A stretch of 64,000 nt of DNA from Clitoria ternatea (lineage: Eukaryota > Streptophyta > Magnoliopsida > Fabales > Fabaceae): NCBI GenBank assembly GCA_037962975.1, contig CM075670.1, positions 147,254,501-147,318,500 on the forward strand. Direction: 5' to 3'. Both the position numbers and the translations under genes were made by a program. The notes under the pieces are model-generated. The model saw nothing but the letters and a program-made list of their open reading frames with translations. It did no database searches and was not told the DNA's origin. Positions 1 to 10,414 of the stretch are shown piece after piece. How positions within the stretch are numbered: position 1 is the stretch's first letter; each line of letters opens with the position of its first letter.

Positions 1-2467
1 ACAAGATTTAAATAGGTCTGAGTGAGACAACTTAGTGAATTCCCCGAGTGATGAGAGGTCAGAGTAATTTCGAATGGAACCTGATTGTGGAGTCCGAGTG
101 TGATACTCCGGGGGTGTAATTTCGAGTGAGGATTGGCACCGATGGGGACATACTGTGTGTCTGTCCAGATGTATTCTGGAATAGCTCCGCCCGAGTGAAA
201 GGCTTAATGCTAGGAAACCCAGCCCGATAGAAAGAAAAAGAAGTTGTTTTAGAGATAATTTCACCGAGTGAAAGCCGGGCGAGAGATGGGTCGGCTTTGT
301 AATAAGTTTACCAAGTGGAAGACTGATTGAGATGACTCGGTTTTGGAATGAAATTGTTGAGTGAAAGGCTGATTGAGAGATGACTCAGATTTGGAATTAA
401 TTGACTGAGTGAGTAATGGGTCGGTCAGGATTATTTTGCTGAGTGGAAAACCTGAGTGCTTTGAGCCGGTTTTAGGGAAATTCTGCCGAGTGGAAACCTG
501 AGTATTCGGAGTCGGTTTGGATTGATTTTACCGACAGAAAAACCTGAGTGCTGGGAAGTCTTGTCGAGTGGGTAAGTACAGAATCGAGGGACGACCTCTG
601 GTCGGATTTCGCCTAAGCGGGTAGGTGTCTCGCTCAAGCGAATGCCAGTGGATATGTTACTGGACAATTCTCGCTTGAGCGGGAGTGTGGTCCGCTTAAG
701 TGAGAATCGGGTCTGATGCTTAATGTTGTCTCGCTTAAGGAATTTGTGGGCTCGCTCCAGCACTCCATACTGTTGTTGCCCTGGCAGGTCTGGCCTATCT
801 CGCTCAAGCGGAGGTGAATCTCGATTAAGCGAGTTTCCACCAGAATGGATTTTACTTAATATTAATGGTGGCAGGCTTATGTTTGACCCTACTTCTTTGG
901 CATTATGAGGTAAACTTGAGACGAATACGGGGATGTATGAGAGATAACGTGATGATGATAAATCATGGTGGTGATTAAGGTTGATTGGTACATGGGAATT
1001 AATTAATTATGTATTTACCACCTGAATTAAAAAATGAATTACGATGGATTTGCCACCTGAAACAGAATGATGAGAGGATGATAATAAGATTGTGAGGGCA
1101 GGATTATGAGATATACCATCAAATGAATTTGAAATGTATGAAGGGATAAATAAATGACATAGTATGAATTATAAGTAGATACATTAGAGAAAATGTAATA
1201 TTAAATAGTGTTAAATGATGAGGTTGAGCACTCTCTTGCACAAAGAGGTGCATATTGATAGTGATAAATTGTTGTGTGCCATTGTGTGTGATACACGCAT
1301 AGTCTTGAATGTGTGGTATGAATTATGAAATTGAAAATGTTGTGAATGCCACACAATTTTATATACATATAAAGTATACTTGAGACAATGGTAATGAATA
1401 ATGAGATGAAAACCCACTAAATAAAAGTGAGGTATTATTGATGAATATTATATAATATTGAAATGCCATTGTGGTTGATTGCAAGTGTTGACTTGCATAT
1501 ATGATGTGGAATGTATGTGAAATATGTTGAGATGATAATGCCACATTAAAACTTAAAAATAATGACTAAGAAACCAACAATGATGAAATCCACTAAGGTG
1601 TAAAGTGGTGTTGGTAATTATGATGATGATGTTTGATGAGTGGCATTTAGGATGCACAGAGTGAGAATGCATTTGATTTGCATTGCATTGCATTCATGGC
1701 ATATCATAGCCGCCGATGTTGGAACATTAGGGGAGTTCCCTCGGCCGACCTAGTGGGAGGGTGGCTTAGTGCACGAGCAATTTGTTATATCCCCTGTGAC
1801 TCGATGTGTAAGTCACGAAGCCGCCCATGTATTGCTACGGGGAGCTACATGTGGCCGACCCTTGTGGGGGTGGCTCTTGATAAGCAGGTGACCCCGGTGG
1901 TCCTTGGGATCACAGCCGCCATGATTTGATATCTGGCCGGCCCGCAAAACCATATGTTGAATATGTCGTATACCGCGGTCATGGTGAAAATGACTAGGTG
2001 TTGCATGATGGGCGATGCGGTTTGGTACCAGTAAAAATATGGTGAATATGCATGCATTATGATATATGTGTACACATTTTACTACTGCAGTAGGGGTATG
2101 GTATGTGATCATGCTTGAACCCACAACTTGGTGTTTATTCCCACAGTCGAATCCGCATTTGTTATCGATTATTCCATTGTGCATATGCATTAGGCATGAG
2201 AGCATTTGCATATAGCATAGAGATATGCTAGAATATGATGATGATTGATGATGATTGAGATGATGGTATTGGTGTTGATGAGATGAGAAGTTAATATAAT
2301 GAAAGACCACATAAAAGTAATAAATGATATGACTATATGAAATGATGTTGAATATGACGATATGTATGATATGGCCCAATGTAATGAAGGGCGTATTTGT
2401 TTATGATTGGAAATGATGATGTTAGCCCATGGTGGCTTGATGAAAGACCAGAATGGTCTATGTTGAT
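1..2467. repeat. Decayed LTR-like sequence with CCGAGTG and CGCTTGAGCG motifs
   Basis: No gene is visible. The first 560 bases carry many degenerate copies of CCGAGTG followed by AAA or GAA, spaced roughly 25-40 bases apart. Positions 590-840 carry short inverted phrases such as CGCTTGAGCG and TCGCTCAAGCG. The rest is AT-rich with GATGATG runs. The sequence continues after element A at 13602, so it was one repeat before A inserted. The style resembles the LTRs of the gypsy elements in this window, but I find no intact ends. Confidence 0.45.
2463..2467. repeat. Target-site duplication of element A, left copy
   Basis: TTGAT directly precedes the TGTAACACCC end of element A and is repeated at 13597-13601, directly after its GATGTTACA end. 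Confidence 0.93.
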
Positions 2468-5400
2468 TGTAACACCCTAATTTAACAAAATGAATTAAAC
2501 CCAAGGACGGGAAAAATTTTCCAAGATTAAGTAAACCAAATAGACTATAAGGCAACCGGATAACAAAAGGGGCGGAGTGCAAGGAAGGACAAGGGAAATG
2601 AGAGATCATCCACACGCATATGGCAAATAACAGAAGGCTAAGACTGGAACCGGTTCATTTAGTTTAGTGTAACACACCAGCGCCAGGGCGGATTACATAA
2701 TATCGTTGGCTCACTCAGGCGGGGTCTGATACCGCCTGGGCGGGGTATGGTAATGCGGCGGCGGATGGAGGGGGATTCATAAAGAACACCCCATATCGGT
2801 CCTCACTCGTCTTCTCGAAGAGGATCCACAAAGAAAGCTTTTCCACGAGTAACACTAGTCAAACAGTAGAAAGAAATAGGTAAGGGGAAGGAGAAGGGAA
2901 ATGTACATGTGCAGTAGTGGATTGTGGAGGAAAGAGGGGCCCGAACTCATTCCGCCCAACTTGACTAGATATGACAACGCCTGGGCGGACTCAACCACAA
3001 CGCCCAAGCCGGGGTCAACACCGTTGTCGGGAACGCATTAGCGTCACAACGGAGAGGAAGGGTAATTGGGCGGTATCCCACTCTGACAACTACTCGCTTC
3101 AGCGCGAGTCCTCACGCTTGGGCGAACTGCTCTAGTACCTCGGGCGAGGTATGACTCCGCCCAAGCGTATCCGACATAAGTCTTCCTAGTCCGTACTCGC
3201 TGGAGCGAGTATATTGCTCGCTGGGGCGAGGGAACTTCACTCGGGAATACAGACTCTCCCCCACTCGGGTTTTACTTATATTTCTCACTCAGTGGTCATC
3301 TCTCTCACCATCACTCAAGGATTTCACTCGTTTCTTACTTGAGGTACGTTTAGGACCTATTCGGAGTACTCATAGCTTATTACTCGGGAAGATCTCCCAC
3401 ATCGATCCCCACTCAGGGTTGCATACTCCCATTTACTCAGATCGTTTAAGACTCTCTTCCTAGAGACGATTTATAATTCACTCTGTCTTGGCCATGGTAT
3501 GCTAAATCATGCTGTCCCTGCGTATCCATTAAAGCACAAGTATGAAATAAGGTAGCACATAGCATGTCACACACGAAACCATACATATATATATATAAGA
3601 GCGTATGTTAATATTTACAAACACAAAATCGGATTCCTCTTTGACCATAAGGTTCTATTTGTCCAAAACACTAACATCTGGCATGAACCGGTCAGAGCTT
3701 AATCTAACTTCGCATTAATTAAGCCTTCCTAATGCATCAACACTTCACTCAGCGTTCCAGCTCTGCTTCTGATCCTCATCTCGAGAGACATTTACTGAAA
3801 AATGGCCACTGCAGGGGTGAGCATCTTAGATTTTAAATGATAGATACCGACTCAGGTTATCTCCCAATCATACAACAATACATATACGTACAAACACAAT
3901 TGTAACAGAACAACATCCATTAGCCAAGACATATATACATAACTCTTACCGTTCGATATTCACCAATCCTCACTCGGCTGTACTCATAACATTTTCAATG
4001 ACACAGATACGCTTGCATACATGTATACATATATTCATGAAACAGTTTTCATTCAGCATCCAAGGCACGTACACACGGAATGGATCACTCGGCATACACA
4101 TTCATTATCCTCATACACCATATCAAATGCATAATCAGATTTCAGTCAATAACACATACAAGGAGCATTCACTCAGTCCTACGCATTCACCCATTCACTT
4201 ACCACTCAGCATACCTAGCCAATTCCAAACAACATTAACGGTAGTAACAATATTAACAGTAATAAGCACATAAGGTTTCCCTCGGTTCCGCATCGTGTGT
4301 ATCGGTCAGACGTTGCAACGTAGGCATCTTAGTCTTTTTATACATAGCTCTCAGCTATCAAATCAGCTCCCAGCTGCTTGGCCGTTTTACGGGTACCCAA
4401 CCGTTTGCCCACAGGTGACACCAACGCTCTCAGCGCCAACGGGGGTGTTCACAGGCAGCCTGAGTCCCACTCAGGGCTACCCTGAGTCCCACTCAAGGAT
4501 TTTGCAGCGTCTCACGCTGGATGACCGAAGGTAGTGTCCCACACTACGTGCTCCCAGCACAACGCATCTCATGCGCCACACGCGGATTCGACACACAACA
4601 TTCGTTTCACGCATGCATTCTCTTATTCAAGCACACATATCATGCAATCTGTAATACACATCATCAGAATTCAGCATGTCAGTTTAACACATATAGCCTT
4701 CATGCAATCCATTATCTTTCCATTGTAACGTATGAGTCCCATACAATCGGTATCAATCTATATCAAGCATCCATAAACATTTTCGTTCAATCAAGTGTGA
4801 CATGCAATCGGTTTACAGCACCATTTAACCTTAAACAACACATGCATCATTATGAAAATCACAAGTTCACTCAAGCATTTCAAGTCATCACAACATAACA
4901 TGCAATCGGTGTAGGACAGTGTCAGAACCCGGTTAAAGCAGGCATTTCCTGTACGCAAACAAGTTCATTAAAGCATTCATATCAACACATGCATTTATAA
5001 GAAAGATGCTAACATGCAACACTCATCTTTCACTCGTCATGCAACTGGGCTGTACACACTCGCATGCAACACAACACACAATCAGAGCACGGATATAGCA
5101 AACATCAGCACTCGAAACCTGTTCATAACCCATGCATTTAAGATAGAAGATACTCCCCCTACCAATTACAAAACTCCGAGGGATTTTTCTGCTTGATTGG
5201 TGGTTCTCCTCCTTGCTGCTTCACTTGGCACCTCCTCTGGAGTGCTACAGTCTCCTGCGAGTAATGTAGGGGTATTTTTGCTTCTTCCTTGGCGATCGTC
5301 CCTTCCCGTGTAGGGAAGTTCCACTCCACTGCAGCACCGTCACCTTGGCTCTCGAAGCAGGAAATGGACTGGAGGGCAGAGAAGGAGAGAGAGAAAACAA

Positions 5401-5649
5401 GAGAAAAGAAAAATGAAGAAGGAAGTTCGCAGGGGTTCTCCGCGTGAAGAGCATGGCCATCACCCGTATAAATACTCGTGCGGAGAACAGGATGGTGGGA
5501 TGGGGAAATGCGAAGAGATAATCCTGCCCATGCCACCTTGTCTCCACGTTAATCACCCTATTCCTTCTAGTTAATTAAATTAAGGGAAGTGTTAACTTGT
5601 TGACTTTTCATTTAATTCGGTTGCTTATAATTAAAATGGGGATGTTACA
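2468..5649 (-). repeat. 3' LTR of element A
   Basis: In plus-strand reading it starts TGTAACACCCTAATTT and ends GGGGATGTTACA; the other copy is 10415-13596. It contains CGCCTGGGCGG and CTCGCTGGAGCGAG inverted phrases (about 2680-3230), CACTCGG motifs (about 3240-4300) and an AT run at about 3584-3597. The open reading frames inside it appear at the same offsets in both LTRs and are not genes. Confidence 0.95.
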
Positions 5650-5650
5650 G

Positions 5651-5663
5651 TTCTCCCCCACTT
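5651..5663 (-). promoter_or_regulatory. Polypurine tract of element A
   Basis: Read on the minus strand this is AAGTGGGGGAGAA, ending one base from the 3' LTR. This is the expected position and composition for the primer of plus-strand DNA synthesis. Confidence 0.85.
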
Positions 5664-5726
5664 GAAAAGAATTTCGTCCCCGAAATTCAGTCGGTAATTC
5701 ATGCGAAACTTCAGTCGGTAACTCAC

Positions 5727-5987
5727 CTAAATGAACAACTCGGGGTACTGCTGTCTTATGGCATCTTCGCGTTCCCACGTGCAGGAGGTGGTCTTGCCTT
5801 GCTGCCACTCCACCTTAGCCAGCCTTACGTTTTTGTTTCTTAAGCGTTTTACCGATCGGTCCACGATTCCAATCGGTGTAGTCATAGTGGTCAGGTCTTC
5901 TTTGATCTCTACTTCATCGTCAGGCATCGTGTGGCTGGGGTCATGTAAATACTTCCTTAGTTGAGATACATGAAATACGTTGTGCAA
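5727..5987 (-). pseudogene. Element A: C-terminal chromodomain fragment of pol
   Basis: These last 86 codons follow an in-frame TGA (5988-5990) that cuts them from integrase. The segment begins with the LHNVFHVSQLRKY stretch that closes the integrase C-terminal region in this family. It continues with an acidic linker and a chromodomain-like fold signature: VKRLRNK, then VAKVEW-type and TWEREDAIRQQYPELF strands and helix. In chromoviruses this domain is thought to direct integration toward particular chromatin. The stop is consistent with a single C-to-T change in an arginine CGA codon. The ending near YPELF is typical of Tekay elements, so little is missing at the C-terminus. Confidence 0.85.
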
Positions 5988-7691
5988 TCAGGACAATTGG
6001 GTCGGTAATGCGATGCGGTATGCCACGGGGCCGACTCGTTCTAACACCTCATAAGGCCCAATGTATCGAGGGCTTACCTTTCCACCTTTTAAGGCTCGTC
6101 CGACTCCTTTACTCGGAGAAGTTCTCAAAAACACTCTGTCTCTGACTGAAAATTCCAATGGTTTGGTGCGCTTGTCATGGTAGCTCTTTTGCCTGTCTTG
6201 AGATGCTTTCATCCTTCCCTGTATCACTCGGATCTGCTCTGTGGTTTGCTTCACGATGTCTGGTCCCAATAGTAGACTTTCACCCGTTTCCGACCAGCAG
6301 AGTGGGGTTCGGTATCTGCGTCCATATAGTGCCTCGTAGGGTGCCATGCCAATGCTGTGATGATGGCTGTTGTTGTACGTAAACTCGATCAAGGGAAGGT
6401 ACTGCTCCCAGTCCCCACCATGCTCTAACACACACGCCCTTAATAAGTCTTCTAAACTTTGAATTGTTCGCTCGGATTGTCCATCCGATTGGGGGTGGTA
6501 GGCAGAACTAAGCCAAAGTTTGGTGCCCATTTCTTGATACAGGCTGGTCCAAAACCGGGACGTGAACCTAGGGTCCCTATCTGATACGATAGAAGTAGGT
6601 ATGCCATGCAGTCGGATAATTTCTTGAATGTAAATCCGAGCCAACTTATGCAACGGGTACTTCATATTCACAGGTAGAAAGTGCGCACTCTTAGTCAGTC
6701 GGTCAACAATGACCCAAATCGCATCATGGCCCGCTCGGTTTTTAGGTAATTCCATGATAAAATCCATCGCAATCGAGTCCCATTTCCACACGGGAATCTC
6801 TAGGGGCTGCATTGCACCGTACGATTTTTGGTGCTCCACTTTTGATTTTTGGCACGTAATACACCGGGCCACATATTCCGCCACATCCCTCTTTAGTCCG
6901 GGCCACCAGAACTGTTTCTTCAGGTCATGGTACATTTTCGTGGTTCCCGGGTGGATACTGAGTAGGCTTTTGTGGGCTTCGTCAAGCACCACTCTCCTTA
7001 ATTCTCCTCCGTTTGGTATGTATATTCTGTCCCTCACCCGGAAGATCCCATCTGATCCCTCGGTCAAGGATAAATCCTTTCCTTTGGCCTGAGTTTCCTT
7101 CATTTCAGTTAGGTAGGAGTCCAACTGTTGCTGCTCGTACACGGACTTCAAGAATTCATTGGCGATCCTCAATGTACCGATTGTCATTTTCCGAAAGGAG
7201 AGGGTGTCAACATACAAGTTCATGTCTCGGAACCGCTCCAACAACTCTACTTCTTTTGCCATCATTGCTGCCATGTGGAGGGATTTCCGACTCAATGCGT
7301 CGGCCACGACATTTGCCTTACCCGGGTGGTATTTTAACTCGAAATCGTAATCTTTTAAAAACTCAATCCATCTTCTCTGTCTCATGTTCAGCTCTTTTTG
7401 GTCGAATAGGTATTTGAGGCTCTTGTGATCGCTGTACACTTCAAATTTGGACCCGTACAAGTAATGCCTCCATATTTTTAATGCAAAAACTACTGCTGCC
7501 AGCTCCAAGTCATGGGTCGGGTAATGCTGCTCGTGAGGTCTCAATTGCCGAGAGGCATATGCTATCACTCGGTCTCTCTGCATAAGTACACACCCTAATT
7601 CGAGTCCTGACGCGTCACAATAGACCATGAAGCTCTCTTGTAACTCGGGTAATGCCAGCACTGGAGCAGTCGTCAACTTGTTCTTTAGCTC
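5988..7691 (-). pseudogene. Element A: RNase H and integrase part of pol
   Basis: About 560 codons lie between two in-frame stops (TGA at 7692-7694 and TGA at 5988-5990). The RNase H part opens with YCDASGLELGCVLMQ and includes the EVYSDHKSLKYLF strand and a final DALSRK. The integrase follows: an HHCC zinc-binding stretch (HPGTTKMYHD ... CITCQKSK), then a catalytic core with D in AMDFIMELP, D in IVSDRD and E in DGQSERT. The last two are separated by 35 residues, the canonical D,D35E spacing. A GPYEV/GPVAYRI strand marks the C-terminal domain. It would process the 3' ends of the cDNA and join them to host DNA. All catalytic residues survive; only the flanking stops break the protein. It lies in the same frame as the RT fragment upstream. 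Confidence 0.92.
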
Positions 7692-8435
7692 TCAGAAGCT
7701 GTTCTCACACTCGGGACTCCACACGAAGGGAACGTTTTTCCGAGTCAATTTAGTTAGTGGTAATGCCAGTTTAGAAAAACCTTCGATGAACCTTCTATAA
7801 TAACCTGCCAGGCCCATAAAACTCCTTATCTCCGAAACCGACCTGGGCTTCTCCCATGCCATTACAGCTGTGACCTTCGAAGGGTCCACCGAGACACCTC
7901 GCTCGGAAATCACATGTCCGAGGAAGTGGATCTCATCCATCCAGAATTCGCACTTCGAAAACTTCACAAACAATTGTTTCTCCTTCAACACTTGAAGTAC
8001 CGCTCGGAGATGTCCTTCATGCTCCTCGTAAGTCTTAGAATAAACTAGGATGTCATCGATGAAAACAACTACAAACCGGTCTAAATAGGAGTGGAATATA
8101 CTATTCATGTAATTCATGAAAACAGCAGGGGCGTTTGTCACACTGAACGACATCACTACATACTCGTAGTGACCATACCGAGTCCTAAAGGCAGTTTTAG
8201 GAATGTCCGAGTCCTTCACTCGAATTTGGTGATACCCCGATCGTAGATCGATTTTTGAGAAGACTGAGGCTCCACGCAGCTGGTCAATTAAATCATCAAT
8301 TCTGGGCAGTGGATACCGATTCTTGATTGTGAGTTTGTTTAGCTGTCGGTAATCTATACAAAGTCTCATGCTGCCATCCTTCTTCTTAACAAGCAGTACG
8401 GGTGCGCCCCATGGTGATACGCTCGGTCTAATGAA
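7692..8435 (-). pseudogene. Element A: reverse transcriptase part of pol
   Basis: This segment lies between TAG at 8436-8438 and TGA at 7692-7694. It carries the FIRPSVSPWGAPVLLVKKK opening of RT, then MRLCIDYRQLNK, KIDLRSGYHQIR and the catalytic FIDDILVYS. It ends in the connection region (FLGHVIS, RSFMGLAGYYRRFI). The usual motif VMPFGVTNAPA reads VMSFSVTNAPA here, with two changes at normally invariant positions, so this copy may have been catalytically weak even before the stops arose. The enzyme would copy the element RNA into DNA inside the Gag particle. Both bounding stops can be explained by single C-to-T changes. Confidence 0.92.
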
Positions 8436-10139
8436 CTACTTTCCGAGTAACTCATCCACTTGTTTCTTCAACTCGGCTAACTCAGTTGAGGACATTCTAT
8501 AGGGTGCACTGGAGACTGGCTTGGCCCCAGGGATTAAGTCTATAGAGAATTCGATTTCTCTATTGGGAGGGACACTCGGTACGTCTTCAGGGAACACTTC
8601 TGGGAATTCACAGACAATCGGGATTTCTTTCACTCGGATTCTACTCTCACCCTCGGTTAGACAAAGCATCATAAACAGTTGGGTTATACCTGGTGCCGTG
8701 TCGTTCTCAGTGGGCTGTCTCGGAAAAAATATCTCTCGGTTTCTACAATCTACTAACACCTTATTGGCTGAAAGCCAATCTATTCCGAGCACGATGTCAA
8801 GACCCTTTAAGGGCATGCAAATTAGATCGAAGGTGAAACTCCGATCATACAACTCAAACGCTACATCTTTACACATTGACGATGTGAACACATTAGTGCC
8901 AGTCGGGCTGGCCACTTCCAAAGTCCGATTCATAGACACAGTCGGTAACTTCAAACGCTTCACACACTCATCAGCTATAAAAGAATGGGTGGCTCCCGAA
9001 TCGAAAACAACATTAAGCGTATTCATTCCGAGTGAGCACTTGCATTGTACTAGGTCGCTTGTTGGTGCAACATCCTCTGCGTTGATGGTGTAGATCCTTC
9101 CTGCCGCTGTTGGGCCGGTATTCCTCCCTCGGTTATCTAGGGTACGCATCCCGTTTCCTCTGGCTCCGTTGCCTCTGCCACCAGGACGTTGGTTATCATT
9201 CACTCGGTTCCTTTCTTGAAATCCCCCCTGACGCACATTAACGTTTGCTTGGTGTAGTTGGGGGCAGTCGGGGCGAATGTGTCCTCTCTTGTTGTAGTGA
9301 AAGCACACTACATCACCATCATCCTTGCAGTCTCTGGCAAAGTGGTTTCCTCCACACTTGAAACACCTTCCGTCTCCTACCACTGGTCGTCTTTCAGGTT
9401 GATTCCGACCCCCAAATTTGGAAAAAGGCTTGTTCCTGCCAACATTGCTTGGCTTTTTGAAACGAGGTCGTTGGGGCCTCAGGGAATAGTGGTTTCTGCT
9501 GCTCTGGTTCGAATGGGCCTTGTCATCCTCCTCAAATATTCTACATTTGTTCACTAATGCAGGGAAACTCCATATCTCGTGGTATCTGCAGGCCCTCTTA
9601 ATATCCGATCTCAATCCGTTCTCAAACTTAAGGCACTTGGAGCTCTCCGTCCCAGGCTGCTGGAAGGGTGGATAGAATAGGCACAATTCCTCGAATCTGG
9701 TCGCGTATTCTTCCACAGTCATGGAGCCCTGTTTTAACTCCATAAACTCCAGCTCTTTCCGACTCCTCACTGTGTCGGGAAAGTACTTCTCTAAGAAGCA
9801 TGCCTTGAAATCGTTCCACGTCAGTTGATTATCATCTTCAGGGAATCGGCTTCTGGCTATTTTCCACCAGTTCTCCGCTTCGTCTCGCAGCATGTACACT
9901 GCACACTCTACCTTCTGGGCTTCGGTACAGCGAAGACCCCCAAAAATCCTCTCTAATTCCTGAGTCCACTTAAACGCCGCCTCAGGGTTCCGTCCTCCTA
10001 GGAATTCACTCGGCTTCCTCTTTAAGAAGCGGTCCAGCACTTGGCCCTCCTCAGCTCGAGGCTGGCCCTGGCTTTCAAACACGTCTGCAATGCGTTGGAA
10101 TGCCGTGGCTATAGCCTCCATGCTTTGGCGATGTGCCAT
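8436..10139 (-). CDS. Element A: Gag and aspartic protease, reading into RT
   Basis: This open frame of 567 codons starts at an ATG 275 bases inside the 5' LTR. Residues about 30-210 form the capsid-like region (AENWWKIARSRF, YFPDTVRSRKELEFMELKQG). A basic linker leads to two zinc knuckles. The first is CFKCGGNHFARDC (residues 259-271). The second, at 279-292, has tyrosine where the second cysteine belongs, so it is probably dead. The protease active site is DSGATHSF at 380-386, with the later ILGIDWL-type strand at about 449-455. The frame runs into the N-terminal RT linker (EFPEVFPEDV, PYRMS) and stops at TAG 8436-8438. It packages RNA and matures the polyprotein. It is the longest intact piece of the element. 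Confidence 0.93.
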   Translation of the reverse strand: MAHRQSMEAIATAFQRIADVFESQGQPRAEEGQVLDRFLKRKPSEFLGGRNPEAAFKWTQELERIFGGLRCTEAQKVECAVYMLRDEAENWWKIARSRFPEDDNQLTWNDFKACFLEKYFPDTVRSRKELEFMELKQGSMTVEEYATRFEELCLFYPPFQQPGTESSKCLKFENGLRSDIKRACRYHEIWSFPALVNKCRIFEEDDKAHSNQSSRNHYSLRPQRPRFKKPSNVGRNKPFSKFGGRNQPERRPVVGDGRCFKCGGNHFARDCKDDGDVVCFHYNKRGHIRPDCPQLHQANVNVRQGGFQERNRVNDNQRPGGRGNGARGNGMRTLDNRGRNTGPTAAGRIYTINAEDVAPTSDLVQCKCSLGMNTLNVVFDSGATHSFIADECVKRLKLPTVSMNRTLEVASPTGTNVFTSSMCKDVAFELYDRSFTFDLICMPLKGLDIVLGIDWLSANKVLVDCRNREIFFPRQPTENDTAPGITQLFMMLCLTEGESRIRVKEIPIVCEFPEVFPEDVPSVPPNREIEFSIDLIPGAKPVSSAPYRMSSTELAELKKQVDELLGK

Positions 10140-10399
10140 CCCTTATCCTGAAATCAACATTCAAGGATAAGTATTCCTAGTTACTTAATTCCAATCAGAT
10201 TTTAGTCTAATATTTAGTAACTTAGCCCATTATGTGTTCTCGTATGTCACACAATTAGTCGGGTCAGGAGGAACAACTCCCCTACCCATGATTCAGTAAC
10301 AGAGTATCAATCAAGTTGAATTCACACCACAACAATCATGACCATACACACAACCACTTACACTCGGTAGGCTTACCGTGGCCTTGGACCTTTCGGTCC
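10140..10399 (-). other. Element A: untranslated leader between primer site and gag
   Basis: This is about 260 bases with no open frame of note, between the primer site and the gag ATG. I see no further signal in it. Confidence 0.7.
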
Positions 10400-10411
10400 G
10401 CTCTGATACCA
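10400..10411 (-). promoter_or_regulatory. Primer-binding site of element A (initiator Met tRNA)
   Basis: The minus strand reads TGGTATCAGAGC three bases after the end of the 5' LTR. This is the complement of the 3' end of plant initiator methionine tRNA, the usual primer of Tekay-type and many copia elements. Confidence 0.93.
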
Positions 10412-10414
10412 AAA

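Noticed and set aside
3998..5196. Several frames of 60-125 codons repeated at 11945-13143
   Set aside because: They are the two LTRs of element A; the His/Thr-rich content reflects ACA and CAT repeats.
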